Notes: generated from the letters alone by a model not told the origin. DNA of 64,000 bases from Ferirhizobium litorale (GCA_030028905.1 JALDYZ010000007.1:1-64000), one strand, 5' to 3'; positions 1-8,603 are shown, numbered from the stretch's first letter. Translations and numbers: made by a program.

Positions 1-48
1 ACCTTGCCAAGGTTGGGGTCGAGGGTTCAAATCCCTTCGCCCGCTCCA
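1..48 (+). tRNA. tRNA-Gly (GCC), 3' part, cut by window edge
   Basis: The first 48 bases are identical to bases 315-362 of the complete tRNA-Gly downstream. They hold the end of the anticodon arm with GCC, the T arm (GGTTCAAATCC) and the acceptor 3' strand ending in encoded CCA. The 5' part lies outside the window. Both copies are followed by GTTTTCC, so this is a tandem duplication. Confidence 0.9.
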
Positions 49-287
49 GTTTTCCAAATACTCTTCCATTTACATGGGCAGATCGCGCCTCACCGGCGCC
101 GTCAATATCGTGGTAGATAGATAAGTCATTGCCGGTCGTTTCGAGAATTCCCAACATCAATCGTCCCGGATCGCCGCAAATCTCGCTTGGGGCAGTTGCA
201 TTTGGAATTTGATTGGGCCATATAGCGTCCGTTGCCGCAAGGTAGCCACCCTGGTCCAGAGAACTACCCCGGACCAAGGTTTGATGA

Positions 288-362
288 GCGGGTGTAGCTC
301 AGGGGTAGAGCACAACCTTGCCAAGGTTGGGGTCGAGGGTTCAAATCCCTTCGCCCGCTCCA
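288..362 (+). tRNA. tRNA-Gly (GCC)
   Basis: A complete 75-nt cloverleaf. The acceptor strands GCGGGTG and CGCCCGC pair with one G-T wobble, the D arm follows (TAGCTCAGGGGTAGAG), the anticodon loop reads CTTGCCAAG with anticodon GCC, the T arm contains GGTTCAAATCC, and the 3' end carries an encoded CCA. It reads glycine codons GGC and GGT. It is the second of two identical tandem copies, 239 nt apart. Confidence 0.97.
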
Positions 363-504
363 GTTTTCCCTGGTTCCCATCAATTCCGCCGGACCACACA
401 GCGTGTGAACGCAAGCCGGTATGGGCAAGCACCAGCTTGCCGACTCTCAGGCCGCCCGGTCGCGGACAAGTCCCGACAAACCGGCACGGCTCGAAGTCAT
501 GGTG

Positions 505-1533
505 TCAGCCACGACTGAAGACGTAGTCCGTTTCCTGGCGCAGCACGTGTCCGGGCCGCAATACGGCATTCGGGAAATTTGGGTGGTTGATCGCATCCGG
601 CCAGACCTGCGTTTCCAGGCAGAAGCCGGCGAAGGGCCCATAGTGCCGGCCTTCGAGGCCCGGAACAGGGACGTTGAGCTTGAACGCCGCATAGAACTGC
701 ACGCCAGGCTCAGTGGTGCGCACCTCCAACGACACGCCGGAATTGACACTGCGGGCAAGCGCCACGCTGCGCTTTTCCGTCCGCTCCGGCGCGAGGCAGA
801 AATTGTGGTCGTAGAGCGCCTGTTCGCCGTCTGAAAAGCGCTTCATGGGGGCCATCTCGCGGAAGTCGAACGGCGTACCGCCAACCGGGCGCAGTTCGCC
901 GGTCGGGATCTGCCGCTCGTTGGTCGGCAAATAGTGGTCGGCGGCGATCATGATGTCATGGCCGAGCGCATCGTCGCGGCCATCGAGATTGAAATAGGAG
1001 TGCTGGCAGATATTGACCGGCGCCGCTTGGTCGGTGACCGATTCATAGACGACAGAAAGCACACCCTCGCCATGCAGCTGGTAGGTTGCGGTTACCGTGC
1101 AGTTGCCGGGATAGCCGGCGCGTCCATCCGGATCGGTGATGCGCAGCACCACGCGGTCCGGCGCGTGGTCGACGATCGACCAGTTGCGCTTGGCGATGTT
1201 GTCGCTGCCGCCGTGGAGGTGGGTGACCCCCTTCTCGTTGCATTCGAGCTGGTAGGCCTTGCCGTCCAGGGTGAAGCGACCGCCGTCGATACGGTTGGCG
1301 CAGCGCCCCGGCGTCGCCCCGAAATAGGAGGAATAGGTCGGGTAGCTGTCGAAATCCTCGAAACCGAGCACCAGCGGCGGCTCGTGCCCGTCGAGCCGCA
1401 GGTCCTGGATCACCGCGCCCCAGGTGATCACCTTCGCCGTCAGTCCGCCGCCCCGCAGCACCACCCGGTAGACGGGCTCTCCCGAGGCCGTGTGGCCGAA
1501 GATCTCCGCCTTGTTCGTCTGTTCCATCGTCAT
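505..1533 (-). CDS. galM: aldose 1-epimerase (galactose mutarotase)
   Basis: About 342 residues of the GalM fold. Family segments seen are WGAVIQDLRL near the start, FGATPGRCANRI, CNEKGVTHLHGG, a central VNICQHSYFNL with the catalytic-type histidine, and the C-terminal FAGFCLETQVWPDAINHPNFP, whose glutamate is the expected catalytic base. The enzyme interconverts alpha and beta anomers of aldoses in the cytoplasm. The frame is open to 1560; an ATG at 1533 or 1527 sits behind GGGGC, so 1533 was taken and 1527 is equally possible. It converges on the tRNA-Gly gene and stands alone, 190 bp from the GNAT gene. The sugar substrate cannot be read from sequence. Confidence 0.88.
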   Translation of the reverse strand: MTMEQTNKAEIFGHTASGEPVYRVVLRGGGLTAKVITWGAVIQDLRLDGHEPPLVLGFEDFDSYPTYSSYFGATPGRCANRIDGGRFTLDGKAYQLECNEKGVTHLHGGSDNIAKRNWSIVDHAPDRVVLRITDPDGRAGYPGNCTVTATYQLHGEGVLSVVYESVTDQAAPVNICQHSYFNLDGRDDALGHDIMIAADHYLPTNERQIPTGELRPVGGTPFDFREMAPMKRFSDGEQALYDHNFCLAPERTEKRSVALARSVNSGVSLEVRTTEPGVQFYAAFKLNVPVPGLEGRHYGPFAGFCLETQVWPDAINHPNFPNAVLRPGHVLRQETDYVFSRG

Positions 1534-1721
1534 CGCCCCATTCGAATTTCTCGGGCGCAAACTGCGCCATTTCGGATTTCATCGCAACCGCCGGCGGACT
1601 GAATTGTCAGCCTGTTCGAACGTTCTGGCGCGTTTGCCTTACATGGAAATGACAGTCGCGGAATCGACGCGACTCCACGCCGCCTGGAGCGCGAGGTAGA
1701 AGGGGATGAACATAGATCCCC

Positions 1722-2171
1722 TCAGAAATTCTGCTGGTAGACGAGAAACGGCGTTTTTGCAGCGATCCGGTCGTATAGCTTGCGGGCGGTGGCGTTGAAC
1801 TCCTGGGTCATCCAATAGACCTCCGTCGAGCCGGCGGCCTGCGCCTGCTGGTAGACCGCCTCGATCAGCGCCCGACCGATGCCCTTCCCGCGCACCTCCG
1901 GGTCGGCGAAAAGATCCTGCAGGTAGCAGACATCCTCGATGTGCCAGCAGGAGCGATGGAAGAGGTAGTGGGCAAGGCCGACCGGCCTGCCGTCGAGCAC
2001 GGCGAGCAGGCCGCGATACTCGTTCGGGACGCCGCTGAGGATCCGTGCGAACGTGCTGGCATAGATCTCGTCCGGCAGCACCGTTTCGTAGAAGGTCAGG
2101 TAGGCAGTCCAGAGCCGCCGCCAATGCGCTTCGTCGCCTGCATTGATCGGTCTGATTTCAAGACTGCCCAT
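1722..2171 (-). CDS. GNAT family N-acetyltransferase
   Basis: 149 residues with one GNAT domain. The acetyl-CoA pyrophosphate loop RGKGIG is at residues 94-99 after strand VCYLQDLFADPEVR, and the C-terminal half has the usual NATARKLYDR helix. It begins only 4 bp after the metA stop, so it is probably co-transcribed with metA and falls under the SAM-II riboswitch. That suggests a small-molecule substrate linked to methionine or amino-acid metabolism, but this is inference; GNAT substrates cannot be read from sequence. Confidence 0.85.
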   Translation of the reverse strand: MGSLEIRPINAGDEAHWRRLWTAYLTFYETVLPDEIYASTFARILSGVPNEYRGLLAVLDGRPVGLAHYLFHRSCWHIEDVCYLQDLFADPEVRGKGIGRALIEAVYQQAQAAGSTEVYWMTQEFNATARKLYDRIAAKTPFLVYQQNF

Positions 2172-2175
2172 CTTC

Positions 2176-3099
2176 TCACCCCCTCGTGCCGATCTTCTCT
2201 AGATCATACGGCGTCGTCTGGTAGATCTCGTTGATCCAGTTGCCGAAGAACAGGTGCGCGTGGCTGCGCCAGCGGTTCTGCGGCAGCTTGGCCGGATCGT
2301 CATCCGGGAAATAGTTGTGTGGCAGCTTGATTGGCGCGCCAGTACTGACGTCCCGGAAATACTCGTCGGCAAGCGACGTGGAATCATACTCGACGTGATT
2401 GAACATGTAGAGCCGGTTGCATGTCTTCTCGTGAACCAGGCACACGCCCATTTCCTCCGATTCCATCAGGATCTCGAGCCCTTCGGCCCGGTCGATGTCG
2501 GCGCGGCGGACTTCCGTCCAGCGCGATACCGGGATCTGGAAATCGTCCGAAAAGCCGCTGAGATAGACCGAGGACGGATTGAGATTCTGGTGCCGGTAGA
2601 CTCCGAACGCCTTCTCCTTGAGCTCGTGCTTCGGCACCTTATGGAAATGATAGATGCCGGCCATAGCGCCCCAGCAGACGTTCAGCGTCGAATGCACGTT
2701 GGTCGCAGTCCAGTCGAAGATCTGGCGCATCTCGTCCCAGTAGGTGACGTCTTCGTAGGCGAGCGTCTCGACCGGCGCACCGGTTATGATGAAGCCGTCG
2801 AACTTGCGGTGCTTCACTTCTTCCCAGGTCTCGTAGAACGCAAGCAGGTGCTCCTCGGAGGTGTTTTTGGCCTTGTGGCCGCCGACGCGCACCAGCGACA
2901 GCTCGACCTGCAGCGGCGACGCACCGACGAGCCTCGCCATCTGCACCTCGGTCTTGATCTTGTTCGGCATGAGGTTCAAGAGCCCGATCTGCAGCGGCCG
3001 GATATCCTGGCGGATGGCCATGGTCTCGGTCATGACCCGCACGCCCTCATGCACGAGCGTATCGAAGGCGGGTAGCGTATCGGGAATCTTGATGGGCAT
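2176..3099 (-). CDS. metA: homoserine O-acetyltransferase, MetA type
   Basis: 307 residues of the MetA fold. It acylates homoserine, the first committed step of methionine synthesis. The catalytic triad is in place: Cys142 (NVCWGA), His235 and Glu237 (MFNHVEYD). The acyl-CoA specificity position is Glu111 (GAPVE). In characterised MetA proteins Glu111 goes with acetyl-CoA and Gly111 with succinyl-CoA, so the product is predicted to be O-acetylhomoserine despite the usual 'succinyltransferase' label. The leader carries a SAM-II riboswitch and an intrinsic terminator, and a GNAT gene follows 4 bp downstream. The ribosome site before the ATG is weak (CAGAGTGAACC). Confidence 0.95.
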   Translation of the reverse strand: MPIKIPDTLPAFDTLVHEGVRVMTETMAIRQDIRPLQIGLLNLMPNKIKTEVQMARLVGASPLQVELSLVRVGGHKAKNTSEEHLLAFYETWEEVKHRKFDGFIITGAPVETLAYEDVTYWDEMRQIFDWTATNVHSTLNVCWGAMAGIYHFHKVPKHELKEKAFGVYRHQNLNPSSVYLSGFSDDFQIPVSRWTEVRRADIDRAEGLEILMESEEMGVCLVHEKTCNRLYMFNHVEYDSTSLADEYFRDVSTGAPIKLPHNYFPDDDPAKLPQNRWRSHAHLFFGNWINEIYQTTPYDLEKIGTRG

Positions 3100-3130
3100 G
3101 GTTCACTCTGTTCTGGCTAGTCCGGCAATG

Positions 3131-3162
3131 AAAAAAACCGGCGGCGAATGATCGCGGCCGGT
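3131..3162 (-). terminator. intrinsic terminator in the metA leader
   Basis: On the minus strand ACCGGC pairs with GCCGGT, and inside it GCGA pairs with TCGC around a TCAT loop, followed by seven T. It lies between the SAM-II aptamer and the metA start, so it is the likely expression platform: transcription attenuation when SAM is bound. No clear anti-terminator was identified. Confidence 0.85.
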
Positions 3163-3186
3163 CCGTGGAAGTCTGACTTCTCGCGG

Positions 3187-3240
3187 CCCTTTAGCGACTT
3201 GTTTTACGTGGCTGCAAGCCGGCCGGCCAAATCACCACGA
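3187..3240 (-). promoter_or_regulatory. SAM-II riboswitch (metA motif)
   Basis: Read on the minus strand the segment starts TCGTGGTGATTTGGCCGGCC, continues with GGCTTGCAGCCACGT, and ends AAACAAGTCGCTAAAGG. These are the conserved blocks of the SAM-II pseudoknot known from alphaproteobacterial metA leaders. GCTTGCAGCCACG forms the loop pairing and CGCTAAA is the 3' pseudoknot strand. It lies 88 nt upstream of metA, with the terminator at 3131-3162 between them, so S-adenosylmethionine should lower metA-GNAT expression. Confidence 0.95.
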
Positions 3241-3292
3241 GAGTTGTCTTAATAGCGCCTACGCGCGCGAGAATCAATGCGGTTGCACCTGG

Positions 3293-4213
3293 TCAGTATT
3301 TCGAGGGCACGTAGAGCTCCGGCGGCAGCACCTTGCGCTCGTAGTCCGGGTTGAACACGCGTTGCGGCAGGGTGATCTCCTCGTGCGGTACGTCCTCGTA
3401 GGGGATCTGCGTCAGCAAGTGGTCGATGCAGTTCAGCCGCGCCCGCTTCTTGTCGTTGCCCTCGACGATGTACCAGGGCGCCTCGGCAATGTTGGTGCGC
3501 GCGAATGTCTCTTCCTTGGCCTTGGTGTAGCCCTCCCAGCGGACCCGCGACTGCAGGTCCATCGGCGACAGCTTCCACTGCTTCAGGGGGTCATGGATAC
3601 GCACCAGGAAGCGCATCTGCTGCTCCTCGTCGGTGATCGAGAACCAGTATTTCACCAGCCTGATGCCGGAGCGCACGAGCATGCGTTCGAATTCGGGAAC
3701 ATCGTGGAAGAACTGCTCCACCTGGTCGTCGCTGGCAAAGCCCATGACGCGCTCGACGCCAGAGCGGTTGTACCAGGAGCGGTCGAAGAGCACGATCTCG
3801 CCGCCGGCCGGCAGGTGCGGCACATAGCGCTGGAAATACCATTGCGTCTTCTCGCGGTCGGACGGCGCGGGAAGTGCCACGACGCGCACGATGCGCGGAT
3901 TGAGCCGCTGGGTGATGCGCTTGATGACGCCGCCCTTGCCGGCGGAATCGCGGCCCTCGAAGATCACCACCACCTTCTCCTTGTGGTAGGAGACCCAGTC
4001 CTGAAGCTTGATGAGCTCGGACTGCAGCGAAAGCAGTGCACGGAAGTAGTCGATGCGAGGCATCGAGGGCGGATGCGCCTTGCGGTAGATCTTGCGGATC
4101 TCCTCGGAAAGCGCCGGCTCGGACAGTTCGAGCTCGTAGTCCTCGTCGAGGGTGTCGGCCAGTTCGGCCTCCAGCCAGTCATGCTCGTTGGAATCGCGGT
4201 TCGAATTCGTCAT
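3293..4213 (-). CDS. ppk2: polyphosphate kinase 2 (PPK2)
   Basis: 306 residues, one PPK2 domain. The Walker A loop GRDSAGKG is at residues 87-94, the lid-type segment (NPRIVRVVALPAPSDREKTQWYFQRY, given here as residues 105-130) follows, and Walker B is VLFDRSWYNR at 141-150. The enzyme moves phosphate between polyphosphate and nucleotides; one-domain class I members usually phosphorylate ADP or GDP with polyphosphate. An acidic 30-residue N-terminal tail precedes the domain. The frame is open to 4255, but ATG 4213 has a strong GGAGGG site 7 nt upstream. It stands alone between the riboswitch and a divergent ABC gene. Confidence 0.94.
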   Translation of the reverse strand: MTNSNRDSNEHDWLEAELADTLDEDYELELSEPALSEEIRKIYRKAHPPSMPRIDYFRALLSLQSELIKLQDWVSYHKEKVVVIFEGRDSAGKGGVIKRITQRLNPRIVRVVALPAPSDREKTQWYFQRYVPHLPAGGEIVLFDRSWYNRSGVERVMGFASDDQVEQFFHDVPEFERMLVRSGIRLVKYWFSITDEEQQMRFLVRIHDPLKQWKLSPMDLQSRVRWEGYTKAKEETFARTNIAEAPWYIVEGNDKKRARLNCIDHLLTQIPYEDVPHEEITLPQRVFNPDYERKVLPPELYVPSKY

Positions 4214-4533
4214 GTCGCCCTCCGGCCCTGCACGCCCGGCTCTCGCCGTGCCCATGGTGGCTTATTACAGCCGCGTGACAGTATTTTGAATGCCTTCCCA
4301 TCTGGGAAACGGCGTGCAAGCTGAAGCCTGCACGGATATTACGCCAGGCGATCACCAATCAGTGAAACCCCGCAAGAAAACGTCGTTTGCCGCCGCGCCC
4401 CGGCGCAGCTACGCTCGGATGCGATGTTTCTTGTGACGCAGCTGCCGAATCGCGGTTCCCTTTCAAGCTTTGCATCGCTCGACTCAGCAGACGGTGGTAT
4501 CTCTAAAGATGCGACCGGTTCGGGATAAGATTG
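4214..4533. other. intergenic region, divergent promoters
   Basis: 320 bp between divergent ppk2 and the SbmA-like gene. No tRNA, riboswitch, palindrome or credible small ORF was seen. It must hold both promoters, but no sigma-factor motif could be assigned with confidence. Confidence 0.5.
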
Positions 4534-6336
4534 ATGGAATATCAGGATACGGCAAACCAGTCTTTGTCGGAATTGGATCAAAGCGAATTCGACCTAAGCT
4601 TCTTTTCCCGAATACGGATGATGTTCAGCGCCTTCTGGACCTCCAGGGTACGGATGAAGGTCATTTTGCTTTCCGCCGCCCTGCTCACTATCATTCTTGC
4701 GACGGCCTATGCGCAGATCCTCCTGAACCGATGGAACGTCCCGTTCTACGACTCGCTGGAGCGCCGTGACATCAACGAGTTCTTCCACCAGCTGGTGGTG
4801 TTTTCCGGCATTGCCAGCTTTCTGCTTCTCTTGAACGTCGCCCAGACCTGGTTCAACCAGATGCTTGCCCTCTACATGCGCGAGGGGCTGACGCGCGATC
4901 TCGTCGATCATTGGCTGAAGGAAAAGCGTGCGCTCAGGCTTACCGCCTCCGGCGCGATCGGCGTCAACCCGGACCAGCGCCTGCACGAGGATGCCCGCAA
5001 CCTCTCCGAAAGCACGACCGGCCTGACGATCGGGCTCGTGCAGGCGACGGTCCTGCTCGCGAGCTTTATCGGCGTCCTCTGGCATCTGTCGGAAGGTTTC
5101 GTCTTCCATCTCGGCGGCAACAGCTTCTCGATCCCCGGCTACATGGTGTGGGCCGCCGTGCTCTATGCCGGGATCGCCTCGCTGCTCAGCCAGCTTGTCG
5201 GCGGGCGACTCGTGCGGCTGAACGCCGACCGCTACTCCAAGGAAGCCGAGCTTCGTTTCTCGCTGATGCGTACGAACGAGAACCTGTCCGCCATCACGCT
5301 TGCGGGCGGCGAGGAAAACGAGCGCAGGCACATCAACGTCGACATCTCCAGGGTCCTGGCTGTGCTTCGCAGCATCGCCATCGCCCAGACCAACCTCACC
5401 TGGGTGACGGCGGGCACCGGCTGGCTGGCGGTGATCGTCCCCATTCTGGTGGCTGCGCCGGTCTATTTCGCCGGCAGCCTGACCTTCGGCGGGCTGATGA
5501 TGGCGGTCGGCGCCTTCAACCAGGTCTATGCCGCATTGCGCTGGTACGTCGCCAATTTCAGCGCCATCGCCGACTGGAAGGCGACCCTCATCCGCGTCAC
5601 CAATTTCCGCCACGCGCTGCTTTATTCCAACGGCAAGGCGCATGAGCATGCGAAGATCGAGGTGATGACAGCGCCACCCGGCGTGATGACCCTGTCGGAT
5701 GTGGAGATTTCGACCCACGTCAATCCGACCGCATCGAACGGCGGTTTCCGCCTGCACGAGACGGATGTTCGCATCGGCCCCGGCGAGCGCATCATGATCA
5801 ACGGCGACTATGGGGTCAATCGGCGCCTGCTGTTTGCGGCCTTCGCGCGGCTGTGGCCGTGGGGCAAGGGCAAGATGGCGCTGCCGCCCGGAACCGACAT
5901 GCTGTTCATGGCGCAGACCATCTACCTGCCGGAAGGAACCCTGCGCGAGGTGATCGCCTATCCGGAAGACAAGGATGCCTTTTCCAGCACCGAGATCTCC
6001 GCCGTCCTCGAGCGCGTCGGCCTTGGACGCCTGACCAGCATGCTCGATAACCAGGCCCGGTGGGACAGGCTGCTGGACACCGACGACAAGCGGTGCCTGG
6101 CATTTGCCAACATGCTGCTGCGCAAGCCGCGCTGGCTGGTACTCGACGATGTGCTGGAAGGACTGGAACCCGACTGCCAGCAACACCTCTCCGAAGTGCT
6201 GCGCGAGCTGCCCGATACGACGATCATCTATGTCGGCCGTTCGGAGGCCTACGTGCGCGTTGTCAACCCGCGGGTGCTGCATCTGGAACGGCTGCGCACG
6301 GGGGGCAGTGCCAAGGAACCGGTTCCAGCCGAATGA
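4534..6336 (+). CDS. SbmA/BacA-like ABC transporter with degenerate ATPase domain
   Basis: 600 residues with the YddA/SbmA-BacA layout: membrane segments near 46-62, 87-105, 168-186, 203-223 and 295-330, then an ABC domain from about 385. The membrane half keeps family blocks (NPDQRLHEDARNLSE; KEAELRFSLMRTNENL; GGEENERR). The ATPase half does not: the P-loop reads GDYGVNRR (residues 424-431) with no GK(S/T), the signature is LLDTDDKRCLAFA (513-525), Walker B ends LVLDD instead of LDE (535-539), and the switch histidine is replaced (YVGRSE). The spacing landmarks LWPWGKG, YLPEGTLRE and VLERVGLG remain, so it is a real domain that has probably lost ATP hydrolysis. A TTG at 4531 precedes the ATG. 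Substrate unknown; relatives import peptides or shape very-long-chain-fatty-acid lipid A. Confidence 0.88.
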   Translation: MEYQDTANQSLSELDQSEFDLSFFSRIRMMFSAFWTSRVRMKVILLSAALLTIILATAYAQILLNRWNVPFYDSLERRDINEFFHQLVVFSGIASFLLLLNVAQTWFNQMLALYMREGLTRDLVDHWLKEKRALRLTASGAIGVNPDQRLHEDARNLSESTTGLTIGLVQATVLLASFIGVLWHLSEGFVFHLGGNSFSIPGYMVWAAVLYAGIASLLSQLVGGRLVRLNADRYSKEAELRFSLMRTNENLSAITLAGGEENERRHINVDISRVLAVLRSIAIAQTNLTWVTAGTGWLAVIVPILVAAPVYFAGSLTFGGLMMAVGAFNQVYAALRWYVANFSAIADWKATLIRVTNFRHALLYSNGKAHEHAKIEVMTAPPGVMTLSDVEISTHVNPTASNGGFRLHETDVRIGPGERIMINGDYGVNRRLLFAAFARLWPWGKGKMALPPGTDMLFMAQTIYLPEGTLREVIAYPEDKDAFSSTEISAVLERVGLGRLTSMLDNQARWDRLLDTDDKRCLAFANMLLRKPRWLVLDDVLEGLEPDCQQHLSEVLRELPDTTIIYVGRSEAYVRVVNPRVLHLERLRTGGSAKEPVPAE

Positions 6337-6375
6337 TCAGGCCGGGCGGCGGCACCGCCACCCGGCAATGCAGTA

Positions 6376-7212
6376 TCAACGACGCGGGGCATCCCAGACG
6401 GGCGCCAACCCTTGGGGATCGACAATGCGTCCGTCCGGCTTGGCAAGCGCGTGGATGGCCTGCACCTCGTCCGGGCTGAGGGCGAAGTCGAAGACCGCCA
6501 TGTTTTCTGTGGCGCGGGCTTCGCCCACCGTCTTCGACAGCGCGATCACGCCTTCCTCCTGCACGACCCAGCGCAGCACGATCTGCGCCACCGTCCGGCC
6601 GCGGGCAGCGGCGATCTCGCGAATGACCGAGTCATCGAACACCTTGCCGTCGGCCATCGCATAGTAGGACGTAACCGACATGCCGGCAGCGCGGGCGGCG
6701 TCCAACACCACCGACTGGTCGAGATAGGGGTGATACTCAACCTGATTGGTGACGAGCGGCGCGGCGCTGAGCTTCACTGCCTCGGCCATCAGCGCCGTAT
6801 TGAAGTTCGACACGCCCACATGGCGCACCTTGCCCGCCTTGTGGACCGCGTTCAATGCGCCGATCTGCTCGGCGAGCGGCACGGCATCGTTCGGCCAGTG
6901 CAGCAGCAGCAGATCGACGTAATCGGTCTTGAGTTTCTTCAGGCTCTCGTCGACTGAGGCAAGAAACGCATCGTGGCGGTAGTTGTCCACCCACACCTTG
7001 GTGGTCAGGAAGATATCGCCACGCGCCACACCGGAGTTGATGATGCCTTCGCCGACTTCAGCCTCGTTTCCGTAGATCTGGGCAGTGTCGACATGGCGGT
7101 AGCCGAGCTTCAGCACATGCGGCACCATGCGCAGCGTGTCTGCGGCTGGCATGCGGAAGGTGCCGAAACCGAGGGCGGGGATGCTCGACCCATTTGCATT
7201 GACTGTCTGCAT
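6376..7212 (-). CDS. aldo/keto reductase
   Basis: 278 residues of the AKR barrel, closest in pattern to the 2,5-diketo-D-gluconate reductase (DkgB) group. The catalytic tetrad is complete: Asp42 and Tyr47 (VDTAQIYGNE), Lys72 (LTTKVW) and His105 (LLLHWP). The NADPH segment near the C-terminus is ALSKTVGEARATEN. It reduces carbonyls with NADPH in the cytoplasm; the natural substrate is not known. It begins 40 bp after the MFS gene stop, so the two form an operon that a divergent LysR protein probably controls. Confidence 0.92.
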   Translation of the reverse strand: MQTVNANGSSIPALGFGTFRMPAADTLRMVPHVLKLGYRHVDTAQIYGNEAEVGEGIINSGVARGDIFLTTKVWVDNYRHDAFLASVDESLKKLKTDYVDLLLLHWPNDAVPLAEQIGALNAVHKAGKVRHVGVSNFNTALMAEAVKLSAAPLVTNQVEYHPYLDQSVVLDAARAAGMSVTSYYAMADGKVFDDSVIREIAAARGRTVAQIVLRWVVQEEGVIALSKTVGEARATENMAVFDFALSPDEVQAIHALAKPDGRIVDPQGLAPVWDAPRR

Positions 7213-7252
7213 TTCGATGTTTCCTTTGTTGGATGAAAGATGGCGTTTGAGG

Positions 7253-8455
7253 TCAGGCCGCCTGGGCGACCGGGCCGGCGCGGCGGTCGAGCGCCGCGCT
7301 CCAGAGCGTCAGGACGAGAGCGCCCGCAACCAGGATGGCGCCAACCCACGGCGTCGCGCCGAGACCCAGCGAAGACTGCACCACCAGGCCGCCGATCCAG
7401 GCGCCGACGGCGATACCGAGGTTGAAGGCAGCGATGTTGAGGGCCGAGGCGACATCGACTCCGGCCGGGCGGTGCTCGCGGGCAAGCTGCACGACATAGA
7501 GCTGCAGGCCAGGCACGTTGGCGAAGGAGAGGAAGCCGAGTGCTGCCAGCGTCGGTATGGCCAGCCAGGGCGAGACGGCGGTGAAGCTGAACAACACCAG
7601 AACAATTGCCTGGGCGATGAAAAGACCGATCAGGGCCCGCACCGGGCTGCGATTGGCAAGCCTGCCGCCGACGATGTTGCCGATGGCGATGGCGACGCCG
7701 TAGAGAACGAGGATGAGGCTGACGCTGGAGGCGGCAAAGCCGGTGACCTCTTCGAGAATGGAGGCGAGGAAGGTGAAGGCGACGAAGGTGCCGCCGTAGC
7801 CGAGCGCGGTCATGGCGAAGACGATCAACAGCCGCCCGCTCCCGAGCACCCGGACCTGGTCCATCAGGCTGGCCGGCAGCGCCTTCTTCAGGGTGTTCGG
7901 CAGCAGGGCGAGGATGCCGACAAAGGCGATGACGCCGAGGCCGGCCACGGCGGCAAAGGTCGCCCGCCAGCCGAAGGTCTGGCCGATATAGGTGCCGAGC
8001 GGCACGCCGGTCACGATGGCGACGGTCAGTCCCATGAACATCATCGCGATCGCCGAAGCCCGCCGGTCTTCCGGCACCAGGTCGGCGGCGATGGTGGCGC
8101 CGACGGAGAAGAACACGCCATGGGCGAAGGCGGAAATGACGCGGGCGGCCAGCAGCGGCGCGTAGCTGGGGCTGAGCGCGGCAAGCCCGTTGCCGATGAC
8201 GAAGAGCGCCATCAGCCCGAGCAGCAGCGGCTTGCGTTCGATTTTGCCGGTGAGCGCGGTCAGGATCGGCGCGCCGAACGTGACCCCCAGCGCATAGACG
8301 CTGACGATGAGACCGGCAAGCGGAAGGGTGATGTCGAGATCCTTGGCGACGGTCGGCAGCAGGCCGACGATGACGAACTCGGTGGTGCCGATGGCATAGG
8401 CCGCGATCGTCAGCGCGAAGAGCGCAAGGGGCATGGCAGTGCGTGTTCCGGCCAT
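7253..8455 (-). CDS. MFS transporter, DHA1 (AraJ/YdhP-like) family
   Basis: 400 residues with about 12 membrane helices. The start is ATIAAYAIGTTEFVIVGLLP-like (EFVIVGLLP), the loop between helices 2 and 3 is GKIERKP, and VPEDRRASAIAMMFMGLTVA precedes helix 5 (motif with GVPLGTYIG); all are typical of drug/sugar antiporters of this clade. The open frame reaches 8503, but ATG 8455 has AGGAG 10 nt upstream. It is first in an operon with the aldo/keto reductase and diverges from the LysR gene across 148 bp. The export substrate is unknown. Confidence 0.9.
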   Translation of the reverse strand: MAGTRTAMPLALFALTIAAYAIGTTEFVIVGLLPTVAKDLDITLPLAGLIVSVYALGVTFGAPILTALTGKIERKPLLLGLMALFVIGNGLAALSPSYAPLLAARVISAFAHGVFFSVGATIAADLVPEDRRASAIAMMFMGLTVAIVTGVPLGTYIGQTFGWRATFAAVAGLGVIAFVGILALLPNTLKKALPASLMDQVRVLGSGRLLIVFAMTALGYGGTFVAFTFLASILEEVTGFAASSVSLILVLYGVAIAIGNIVGGRLANRSPVRALIGLFIAQAIVLVLFSFTAVSPWLAIPTLAALGFLSFANVPGLQLYVVQLAREHRPAGVDVASALNIAAFNLGIAVGAWIGGLVVQSSLGLGATPWVGAILVAGALVLTLWSAALDRRAGPVAQAA

Positions 8456-8524
8456 GAGGGGTATCTCCTGTAGCGGGTGGACCAGCGGATGCACGGGGCG
8501 CATCCTTCGCCAGGAGATATGGCG

Positions 8525-8536
8525 GCAATGAATTGC
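8525..8536. promoter_or_regulatory. candidate LysR operator
   Basis: GCAAT-GA-ATTGC is a perfect 5-bp inverted repeat in the AT-rich 148-bp space between the divergent MFS and LysR genes. A second ATTGC-like half (AATTGC) follows 11 bp on. The position fits a LysR-type site controlling both directions; no footprint supports it. Confidence 0.45.
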
Positions 8537-8603
8537 ATTGATAATTGCGCGTAATGGAACAATAATAGTGAAATGAATTCACCAAACGAGGCATTCATCA
8601 TCC

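Noticed and set aside
157-432. 91-codon frame across the tRNA-Gly gene
   Set aside because: It overlaps the complete tRNA on the opposite strand and has no protein features; a common false call around tRNA genes.
4594-6282. 562-codon open frame on the minus strand opposite the SbmA-like gene
   Set aside because: Antisense shadow. The plus frame has membrane helices and conserved ABC landmarks; this one has none.
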